11,728 nt of DNA from an uncultured Ruminococcus sp. (GTDB lineage Bacteria > Bacillota > Clostridia > Oscillospirales > Ruminococcaceae): the NCBI GenBank assembly GCA_910579955.1, contig CAJTWE010000040.1, forward strand, positions 1-11,728, given 5' to 3'. Under the pieces are notes generated by a model. The model worked only from the letters and a program-made list of their open reading frames with translations. It ran no database searches and was not told the DNA's origin. Shown here in pieces: positions 6,583 to 11,728 of the stretch. The position numbers were made by a program, and so were the translations under genes. How positions within the stretch are numbered: position 1 is the stretch's first letter; every line of letters starts with the position of its first letter.

Positions 6583-7232
6583 CCCCCCCCCCCGCAGACA
6601 GTTCCGAAATCTAACAGCATATCACGATAATACTCATACTGCTTTTTTCGTGCCGTGAGTTCTTTTTCAAGTTCCTGCTGTAATGCAGCAACACTTTCCG
6701 TGTATGTATCAAGGAGTTTGACAATTTCAGCCTGTACCTCCAGAGGTGGTACAGGGATAATTATATCTGCGAGTCCAGCAGGAGAAACTTCAATTACCTT
6801 TGTACCATGAGCCAGCTTGACCTTTTGAGCATAGAACATAGCTGTATGAAAATAATAGCAAAGGTATTTCGGATTTAAGGTGTGATGAATGATTGCAGAA
6901 TGACCGCTGACAGCAATACTATCCTCGCCGAGCCAAGCGACACATTTACATACATCGTTAATATTTTCACTCGTAACAGCCATTACAATATCATTCTTTG
7001 CAGCAAATTTTTGCTTTTGAGCGACTTCTTCACTAATATATGTCAGTGTCTTATCTGCAAATAAGCCATATCGTGTATATATCTGTCCATAGTGAATACA
7101 AGGCACACCATTCTCACAAAAGTCTTTTTTTTGAAAACTTCCTCCCCTGATGATAGTGGCTACATCACCCAATTTCTTATATTCCACACCATTCGGGCAA
7201 AGCTCTTTTATCATTTGTTCAAGTTTGGTCAT
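6576..7232 (-). CDS. hsdS: Type I specificity subunit, 5' half (phase-off form, 218 aa)
   Basis: HsdS directs the methylase and restriction complex to a bipartite DNA target. This half begins MTKLEQMIKELCPNGVEYKKLGDV, a classic HsdS start, contains one recognition domain (roughly residues 15-165, ending IIIPVPPLEVQAEIV), and ends in the central helical repeat with QYEYYRD near 198-204. It then runs through four glycines encoded by the G tract and stops at TGA 6578-6576. A normal HsdS has two such halves and about 400 residues; fused across the tract this one would have 402, close to EcoR124I HsdS (404). In the state shown, a one-domain protein is made. Half-size HsdS proteins of the EcoDXXI/EcoR124I family are known to dimerise and give palindromic targets, so it may still be active. 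The start overlaps the fic stop as ATGA. Confidence 0.9.
   Translation of the reverse strand: MTKLEQMIKELCPNGVEYKKLGDVATIIRGGSFQKKDFCENGVPCIHYGQIYTRYGLFADKTLTYISEEVAQKQKFAAKNDIVMAVTSENINDVCKCVAWLGEDSIAVSGHSAIIHHTLNPKYLCYYFHTAMFYAQKVKLAHGTKVIEVSPAGLADIIIPVPPLEVQAEIVKLLDTYTESVAALQQELEKELTARKKQYEYYRDMLLDFGTVCGGGGR
6583..6593 (-). repeat. Poly-G tract (11 G on the coding strand), slippage switch in hsdS
   Basis: Eleven consecutive C on the plus strand lie inside hsdS, exactly between the two half-genes. With 11 G the frame ends after 218 residues. With 10 or 13 G (or 7) the second half is in frame and a full-length protein of about 402 residues results. With 9 or 12 G the frame ends at a TAA near 6471-6469. 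A run this long is exceptional in this AT-rich window and is a standard phase-variation device. Confidence 0.9.
6606..6653 (-). repeat. First copy of the HsdS central conserved repeat
   Basis: Encodes ARKKQYEYYRDMLLDF (residues 194-209 of the 5' half), the partner of 6041-6088. It ends 12 bases before the G tract, so slippage acts exactly at the domain boundary. Confidence 0.75.
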
Positions 7233-7780
7233 TGCTCATACCCCTCATAATAATATGACTGCTCAATGCCTTTGAAAATCACTTCTCTATCATTAACCTT
7301 ATCTGTCAAATTGGGCTGTATCAGAAAACGAAGCTCCAGATCGTTAATCGGACTGCGCTCCATTGCCTGCAAATACTGCGATTTATCAATGCTAGCCCAG
7401 TTAACAACTTTACCGAGCCTTTTTTTCAGGATCATATCCAGCCAGATTCGAGTGCTTCTGCCGTTGCCCTCCATAAAAGGGTGAGCAACATTCATCTCCA
7501 CATACTTTGCAATGATCTCCTCAAATGTATTTTCCGGCATTTTTTCCACTGCTGCAAGGACTTCTTTCAGATACAAACAATTTGCAAAACGAAATCCGCC
7601 CTTTGCAATATTTTTTGTGCGTATCTGTCCTGCGAAATCATAAAGTCCGTGAAACAGTGCCTTGTGGATCGCTTGCAAGCCTTTTGTCGTTCCAACTTCC
7701 ATACATTCAATTTTTCCGCTGACAAAAAGCTGTTTTGCGTTTTCAAGGCTTTGTGCGTCTATTTCATTTTTATTCAGCAT
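7229..7780 (-). CDS. Fic family AMP-transferase, self-inhibited (class III) type
   Basis: This 183-residue protein carries the complete Fic active-site motif HPFMEGNGRSTR (catalytic histidine near residue 100), which moves AMP from ATP to a hydroxyl on a target protein. An upstream LYDFAGQIRTKNIAKGGFRFAN segment fits the target-docking flap of small Fic proteins such as NmFic. At the extreme C-terminus SYYYEG (175-180) matches the inhibitory motif (S/T)xxxE(G/N), placing it in class III, whose own last helix blocks the ATP site. That explains the lack of a separate antitoxin gene. It lies inside the hsd operon: 3 bases after the hsdM stop and overlapping hsdS by ATGA. It is therefore co-expressed with the restriction system. 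By family knowledge, targets may include DNA gyrase or topoisomerase IV; none can be read from sequence. Whether it is a toxin, a guard or a regulator of the hsd complex is unknown. Confidence 0.92.
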   Translation of the reverse strand: MLNKNEIDAQSLENAKQLFVSGKIECMEVGTTKGLQAIHKALFHGLYDFAGQIRTKNIAKGGFRFANCLYLKEVLAAVEKMPENTFEEIIAKYVEMNVAHPFMEGNGRSTRIWLDMILKKRLGKVVNWASIDKSQYLQAMERSPINDLELRFLIQPNLTDKVNDREVIFKGIEQSYYYEGYEQ

Positions 7781-7783
7781 GAT

Positions 7784-9346
7784 TCAACCCTCTATTTCCG
7801 CAATAATACGGTCGATCTCCGCCCTTAGCACATCTTCACGCTTAACGATCGCCGCAATTTCTGCATTAAGTTTTACAATGTCAATAACTTCTCGTGTGTC
7901 CTCCTGTTCAACATAAGTCGAAACGGACAGATTATAATCATTTTCGGCAATCTCCGTATTTGGCACAAGACGGCAGAAATATTCGCTGTCTGTACGCTCC
8001 ATGAAAGCCGTTACGATTTTTGATATGTTTTCTTCGGTCAGCTTGTTATTATTTGTAATCTTTACGCACTCCTTAGATGCATCAATAAAAAGCGTGCTGT
8101 TTTCAGACTTATTCTTTTTCAGCACCATTATACAAGTGGCAATAGAAGTTCCATAGAAAAGGTTAGCGGGCAACTGAATAATGCAATCTACAAAGTTATT
8201 ATCTATCAGATACTTGCGTATTTTCTGTTCGGCACCGCCACGATACATAACGCCGGGAAAACATACGATAGCCGCTGTACCGTTATTTGCAAGCCAAGAA
8301 AGTGAGTGCATAATGAATGCAAGGTCTGCCTTAGACTTTGGAGCAAGCACTCCGGCAGGAGAAAAACGAGGATCGTTTATCAAAAGCGGATTCGCATTGC
8401 CCTCCCATTTTATCGAGTATGGGGGATTTGATACAATTACCTCAAACGGCTCATCGTCCCAATGCTGCGGCTCTGTAAGCGTATCTTCATGAGCGATATT
8501 GAATTTATCGTAATCAATATCGTGCAGGAACATATTGATACGGCAGAGGTTATATGTTGTTATATTGATCTCCTGTCCGAAAAAGCCCTGACGAACTTTG
8601 TCTTTGCCAAGTATTTTAGCAGCTTTTATCAGCAGCGAACCCGAACCGCAGGCTGGGTCATATACCTTATTGACCTCGGTTTTTCCTGCCGTTGCAATCC
8701 GTGTTAAAAGTTCCGAAACCTCCTGCGGAGTATAATATTCGCCTCCCGACTTGCCTGCATTAGAAGCATACATCCCCATGAGATACTCATAGGCATCTCC
8801 GAACGCATCTATGGCGTTTTCTTGATAATCGCCTAACTTCATTGAAGCGACACCGTTCATGAGTTTTACAAGACGTTCGTTACGCTTGGCAACTGTACCG
8901 CCGAGCTTGTTGCTGTTTACATCGAAATCGTCAAACAGTCCCTTGAAATCGTCCTCGCTCTCACAGCCCTGTGCCGAACTTTCAATGCTGCGAAATATGC
9001 CCTCAAGCGTTTCGTTGAGGTTCTCGTCCGTATCTGCTCTTTGTAGTACATTACAGAAAAGCTGTGACGGAAGAATGAAAAATCCCTTAGTCTGCACCAT
9101 ATCCTCACGGGCATCTTCTGCTACATCATCAGACAGCTTTGCATAATCAAAATCGGGAGTGCCTGCTTCGATCTCGCCTGCATTGATATAATTGGTCAAA
9201 TTTTCAGAAATATAGCGGTAAAACAGCATAACAAGGACATAATTCTTGAAATCCCAGCCGTCAACGCTGCCACGCAGATCATTAGCAATACCCCATATTG
9301 TGCGGTGAAGCTCCGCACGTTCCTGCTCTTTTTTGTTATCTATCAT
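7784..9346 (-). CDS. hsdM: Type I N6-adenine DNA methyltransferase, M subunit
   Basis: This 520-residue protein methylates adenine in the type I target using S-adenosylmethionine, protecting host DNA, and also forms the core of the restriction complex. An N-terminal helical domain (about 1-150) precedes GGEYYTPQEVSELL (201-214). SAM-binding motif I DPACGSG lies at 230-236 and catalytic motif IV NPPY at 307-310. A C-terminal helical tail contacts HsdS. The length equals that of EcoR124I HsdM, supporting a type IC-like family. The ATG at 9346-9344 is the first gene after a consensus promoter at 9399-9427, with about a 45-base leader. The ribosome site is weak (GAAAGTGA, rather far upstream), which may keep expression modest. 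fic follows after 3 bases, and there is no sign of damage. Confidence 0.96.
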   Translation of the reverse strand: MIDNKKEQERAELHRTIWGIANDLRGSVDGWDFKNYVLVMLFYRYISENLTNYINAGEIEAGTPDFDYAKLSDDVAEDAREDMVQTKGFFILPSQLFCNVLQRADTDENLNETLEGIFRSIESSAQGCESEDDFKGLFDDFDVNSNKLGGTVAKRNERLVKLMNGVASMKLGDYQENAIDAFGDAYEYLMGMYASNAGKSGGEYYTPQEVSELLTRIATAGKTEVNKVYDPACGSGSLLIKAAKILGKDKVRQGFFGQEINITTYNLCRINMFLHDIDYDKFNIAHEDTLTEPQHWDDEPFEVIVSNPPYSIKWEGNANPLLINDPRFSPAGVLAPKSKADLAFIMHSLSWLANNGTAAIVCFPGVMYRGGAEQKIRKYLIDNNFVDCIIQLPANLFYGTSIATCIMVLKKNKSENSTLFIDASKECVKITNNNKLTEENISKIVTAFMERTDSEYFCRLVPNTEIAENDYNLSVSTYVEQEDTREVIDIVKLNAEIAAIVKREDVLRAEIDRIIAEIEG

Positions 9347-9398
9347 GGTAAAAATTCACTTTCGTTTAAGATGCTACAAAATCATTACTATGTATTTT

Positions 9399-9427
9399 AT
9401 TATAGCACAATTTGCACGATCAGTCAA
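9399..9427 (-). promoter_or_regulatory. Consensus promoter for hsdM-fic-hsdS-hsdR
   Basis: Minus strand TTGACT (9427-9422), 17-base spacer, perfect TATAAT (9404-9399). Same -35, spacer length and -10 as the ATPase operon promoter, although the spacer sequences differ. Confidence 0.8.
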
Positions 9428-9455
9428 TCAACAAAGCGACTTTCTTCTCTGTTCC

Positions 9456-9472
9456 CCGTAATTTTTTTACGG
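9456..9472. repeat. Inverted repeat at the end of the right direct repeat
   Basis: CCGTAA, five T, TTACGG, identical to 2603-2619. Perfect conservation of both arms and loop, while nearby bases have changed, hints at a function such as a recombination core. Confidence 0.5.
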
Positions 9473-9544
9473 ATAATTACAAGAATAATATAGATAAAAG
9501 GGAATACTTTTTAAGGCTATGGTTTATGTGTGAAAAAAATATAA

Positions 9545-9569
9545 CCCGAATCCAGATGAAGGATTCGGG
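9545..9569. terminator. Bidirectional terminator after the integrase
   Basis: CCCGAATCC (9545-9553) and GGATTCGGG (9561-9569) form a 9-bp stem with a 7-base loop, and T-rich tails lie on both sides. It begins about 10 bases past the integrase stop and should insulate the hsd promoter from integrase transcription. Confidence 0.8.
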
Positions 9570-9578
9570 CAATTTTTA

Positions 9579-10721
9579 TCATGCCGACGGCTTCTCAAAA
9601 AGTGCCGCATTGAGCTTATCAGCAGCTTCCTTTTCAACTTTTTTAAGAACATGACTATAAACATCCATAGTGATCTGATAGCTTGAATGACCTAAACGCT
9701 CTTGTGCTACTTTTGGAGAAATACCTAAAGAAAGCATAATTGTTGCGTTTATGTGACGAAGATCATGGAATCGAATATGTTTAAGATCATGAGCTTTCAG
9801 AAAACGGCGAAACTTCAAAGAAAACGAGTCACTTTTGTATGGCGAGCCGTCCTCTTGACATATGATATAATCGCTATCTTTTGCATTTCTTGCAGATTTT
9901 GTATCTTTGAGAAGATCAATCAAAGTTTTCGGTATCTGTATAGTACGCTTGCCACTTTTCGTCTTTGGACTCTTGGTGATACGTTTATTATCAACAGTTA
10001 CAAGATTCTCCTCAACAGACAAATAACCATTCTCAAAATCAATATGTTTCCATTTCAAAGCAAGAAGCTCACCACGTCTTAAACCTATGCAAATCTCTAT
10101 CATCAGCGGCAGATACATATTTGTATCTTTAGCACAATTAAGCATATGCTCCACTTCCTCCATACTATAAATATCAGGCTGAAAACGAACCAGTTTCGGC
10201 ATTGTAATATTATCGCAAGGATTCTTAGGAATAAGTTCCAGCATTACAGCTTTTTTCATGGCTGCCGACAAATTAAGCACAATATTCTTAATAGTCTTAG
10301 GCGACAATGGCTTACCTGTAAGCGGTGATTCCTTCTGTAATGAAAACACCCACTTTTGAATATCTATATTTTTTAGCTGCTGTAAATACATATCGCCAAA
10401 CTGCGGAATAATGTACTTTTCAGTTTGATCAATATAGTGCAAAACAGTCGTAGGCGAAAGTTGATTCTTGACATAAAGTTCAAGCCATTGGTGCATAAAA
10501 TCTTTAACAGTTATTTTACTGTCTTTTGTAAACGTTTGATTTTCAATTTCGCTAATAAAATCTCGCATTGCTTTTTCAGCCTGCTTTTTACTACCCTTAA
10601 CAGTCTTGTAAAAACGCTTACGTTTTCCTGTGGCAAACCCAGCTTCTTCTTCGGCAACGATCTGATAAGTAGTAATGCCGGACTTAGTTTCTCGTTTTCT
10701 TAAATGTGCTGTAAACGGCAT
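9579..10721 (-). CDS. Phage-type tyrosine recombinase/integrase
   Basis: This 380-residue site-specific recombinase would insert or excise the element carrying it. An N-terminal arm-binding-like domain (about 1-60, basic, with KRKRFYKTVKGSKKQAEKAM) is followed by a SAM-like core-binding domain (about 70-165). The catalytic domain shows R215 in GLRRGELLALKW, a hairpin lysine region near 249-258, H319-DL-R322, H345 in ERLGHSS and nucleophile Y355 in MDVYSHV. All catalytic residues are present, so it is probably active. The ATG at 10721-10719 has a strong AAGGAGG ribosome site 8 bases upstream. A TATAAT at 10747-10742 is present but lacks a convincing -35 box, suggesting weak or regulated expression. 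A near-identical copy of its 3' end lies beyond hsdR. No excisionase gene is visible nearby. Confidence 0.95.
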   Translation of the reverse strand: MPFTAHLRKRETKSGITTYQIVAEEEAGFATGKRKRFYKTVKGSKKQAEKAMRDFISEIENQTFTKDSKITVKDFMHQWLELYVKNQLSPTTVLHYIDQTEKYIIPQFGDMYLQQLKNIDIQKWVFSLQKESPLTGKPLSPKTIKNIVLNLSAAMKKAVMLELIPKNPCDNITMPKLVRFQPDIYSMEEVEHMLNCAKDTNMYLPLMIEICIGLRRGELLALKWKHIDFENGYLSVEENLVTVDNKRITKSPKTKSGKRTIQIPKTLIDLLKDTKSARNAKDSDYIICQEDGSPYKSDSFSLKFRRFLKAHDLKHIRFHDLRHINATIMLSLGISPKVAQERLGHSSYQITMDVYSHVLKKVEKEAADKLNAALFEKPSA

Positions 10722-10771
10722 AATATAGCCTCCTTCACAAAATTATAAAATAATGTTCGACGTGCCTTTAT

Positions 10772-10804
10772 AAAAAAATTCGAGGAGAAAACGTACTCCC
10801 CGAA
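10772..10804 (-). terminator. Terminator of the DUF960-type operon
   Basis: On the minus strand TTCGGGGAG pairs with CTCCTCGAA (one G-U pair, 8-base loop), followed directly by seven T. It begins about 10 bases beyond the stop at 10815 and separates that operon from the integrase. Confidence 0.8.
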
Positions 10805-10814
10805 TAATTTTTTC

Positions 10815-11120
10815 TTAGTATTCCTCAGCTAAAAGCATTGTTGCAATATGCTTATTCTCATCCTCAAAGTAATCGTCAATAACGTAAATCTTTGCAATTA
10901 TTGGTCTTTCGACGACAGTAAGAATGTATGTCTTGTTATACTCTGGCTGCTCGGAATAATGATGTATCACCTGCAAATTATTTTCTATTTTCAGGTCAAA
11001 AACCTGTAAATAATCTTTTGGAACAGGCATATTGGCAATAGCTGACCAAATGAATAACTGCAATTCTATTGGTACGCTTTTAATTACTCCGTTGGTTATA
11101 AACTTGTCACACTCAAACAT
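10815..11120 (-). CDS. DUF960-like small protein
   Basis: This 101-residue soluble protein is built like the DUF960 family: an N-terminal CDKFITNGVIKSVPIELQL, a central DYLQVFDLKI and HHYSEQPEYNKTYIL, and a C-terminal AKIYVIDDY...TMLLAEEY. The family is common in Bacillota genomes and mobile elements, but I know of no established function. I place the start at the ATG 11120-11118, nine bases after AAGGGAG and overlapping the upstream TAA as TAATG. An ATG three codons earlier sits directly on the ribosome site and is less likely. It is the last gene of the right-hand operon. Family assignment is from memory of the pattern and was not searched. Confidence 0.7.
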   Translation of the reverse strand: MFECDKFITNGVIKSVPIELQLFIWSAIANMPVPKDYLQVFDLKIENNLQVIHHYSEQPEYNKTYILTVVERPIIAKIYVIDDYFEDENKHIATMLLAEEY

Positions 11121-11440
11121 TAAATACATCTCCCTTCTACGACCGCTTTTATATCGTCACAATAAGGTATGTAAATATCTTCGCTGTAACCATCAGAAGC
11201 AGCCCATACAGTATGCAGCCATGCTGTATCATCAAATGTTACCTCTTCGCAAAATTCAAGAAATTTATCTGAAATATATCCAATATCCTCTTTTTCGAGA
11301 AGTACAATGGAAAACATACCACTGATGTCATTCAGATCGTAATCTTGCAAAATACCTTTATATTTTCTGATAAGATAAGCTTTAAATTCTCCCTTTGGCA
11401 GTTCTGTCTGTATCATATTTATTGAATCAATTTTTCTCAT
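11120..11440 (-). CDS. Hypothetical protein, 106 aa
   Basis: I do not recognise this acidic soluble protein. It begins MRKIDSINMIQTELPKGEFKAYL and ends in a segment rich in Asp, Tyr and Ile. It has no membrane segment or catalytic motif that I can name. The chosen ATG (11440-11438) has a good ribosome site AAAGGTGA at proper spacing; an in-frame ATG ten codons upstream (11470) lacks one. Its stop overlaps the start of the DUF960-like gene, so the two are coupled and may act together. Confidence 0.7.
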   Translation of the reverse strand: MRKIDSINMIQTELPKGEFKAYLIRKYKGILQDYDLNDISGMFSIVLLEKEDIGYISDKFLEFCEEVTFDDTAWLHTVWAASDGYSEDIYIPYCDDIKAVVEGRCI

Positions 11441-11490
11441 ATTATCACCTTTGTAATCCGGGCGAAGCATTGCATTCTGCCCATTTTTAA

Positions 11491-11571
11491 TTATTTTTTC
11501 TTAATAATGACCTTGAATATTTTAACCACACATACAGCAATCTCAACAGCCACTTCTACCACTGGTTTCAC
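11491..11571 (-). CDS. Tiny hydrophobic/basic peptide, 26 aa
   Basis: A GTG start (11571-11569) overlaps the stop of the preceding small gene as GTGA and follows AAAGGGG at reasonable spacing. The peptide has a hydrophobic run rich in Val, Ile and Ala and ends KVIIKKK, like a single membrane helix with a positive tail. No family is recognised. Support is only the coupling, ribosome site and membrane-like pattern. Confidence 0.4.
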   Translation of the reverse strand: MKPVVEVAVEIAVCVVKIFKVIIKKK

Positions 11572-11672
11572 TCTTCATCAGCCCCTTTCATAATTGTATT
11601 TGCAAGAATTGCAGCAGCAACTGCACCCTCTGCAACAAGTGTAAATATTACGCCTGCAATAAAATCTTTCAT
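11568..11672 (-). CDS. Small membrane protein, 34 aa
   Basis: The sequence MKDFIAGVIFTLVAEGAVAA continues in a hydrophobic run to about residue 27 and ends KGADEE, so it looks like one transmembrane helix with an acidic C-terminal tail. The ATG (11672-11670) has a GAGGAAAA ribosome site about 8 bases upstream. It overlaps the next tiny frame by GTGA and is the first gene visible in the right-hand operon. Function is unknown. Confidence 0.55.
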   Translation of the reverse strand: MKDFIAGVIFTLVAEGAVAAAILANTIMKGADEE

Positions 11673-11728
11673 GTCATTTTCCTCGTATAATAGATTTTAG
11701 GATGTTTTCAAGAGCACCCTAATGAACC

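Larger units (their letters stand above)
9455..9671. repeat. Right copy of the 217-bp direct repeat
   Basis: Covers the last 30 or so codons of the intact integrase, its terminator and about 120 bases of downstream non-coding DNA. It matches 2602-2818 at about 95% by eye. Recombination between the two copies would remove about 6.85 kb, the complete hsdM-fic-hsdS-hsdR module, and place the integrase directly before the ATPase/TOPRIM operon. Confidence 0.9.

Noticed and set aside
6023..10721. Recombinase-driven hsdS shuffling (inverted specificity cassettes)
   Set aside because: Only one hsdS is present, I see no second or silent hsdS and no inverted repeats around it. The integrase is separated by its own terminator, hsdM and fic, and the repeats are direct and lie outside the operon.
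11680..11715. Promoter for the right-hand operon (TTGAAA with a TATACG-like box)
   Set aside because: The -10 box is poor and the spacing only 16 bases; too weak to list, and the operon may begin outside the window.
1..11728. CRISPR array, retron or rRNA/tRNA gene
   Set aside because: I found no spaced repeat array, reverse transcriptase, or rRNA/tRNA structure on either strand.

Overview
The window looks like an accessory (defence-island) region of a low-to-mid-GC gut-type Bacillota, probably Clostridia and perhaps close to Ruminococcus. This rests on AT-rich intergenic DNA, AGGAGG-like ribosome sites, TTGACT/TATAAT promoters, a DUF960-type protein and protein styles seen in that group; no marker gene fixes the species. 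Every supported gene reads on the minus strand, so the layout is given from right to left, in the direction of transcription.

At the right (11672-10815) lies a small operon: two tiny hydrophobic peptides (34 and 26 aa), an unrecognised 106-aa protein and a DUF960-like protein, closed by a terminator. Next is a tyrosine recombinase of 380 aa (10721-9579) with an intact catalytic set, followed by a hairpin terminator and a conserved non-coding stretch. A consensus promoter (9399-9427) then drives a four-gene operon, hsdM - fic - hsdS - hsdR (9346-2919). This is a type I restriction-modification system with subunit sizes like the EcoR124I (type IC) family and a Fic AMP-transferase inserted between hsdM and hsdS. 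Left of hsdR, a second copy of the integrase 3' end plus its downstream non-coding stretch (2602-2818, about 95% identical by eye to 9455-9671) precedes a second defence-like operon, again with a TTGACT-17-TATAAT promoter. That operon encodes an AAA-type ATPase (2544-1450) and a TOPRIM-like partner (1457-732), in the general style of OLD/PARIS/AbiL two-gene anti-phage systems. The left edge (380-1) holds two small unrecognised genes, and 380-731 is non-coding with tandem repeats and a strong hairpin.

The most striking point is in hsdS. It is split in two by an 11-G homopolymer (6583-6593, minus-strand G). As written, translation stops just after the first target-recognition domain and central repeat (218 aa). 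With one G fewer (10) or two more (13), the two halves fuse into a 402-aa (or 403-aa) HsdS with both recognition domains. I translated across the junction by hand and found no stop. This is the architecture expected of a phase-variable type I specificity gene, as described for NgoAV in Neisseria. The second notable point is that the whole restriction module is bracketed by direct repeats carrying integrase 3' ends, so defence operons may have been added or lost as cassettes at this recombinase.
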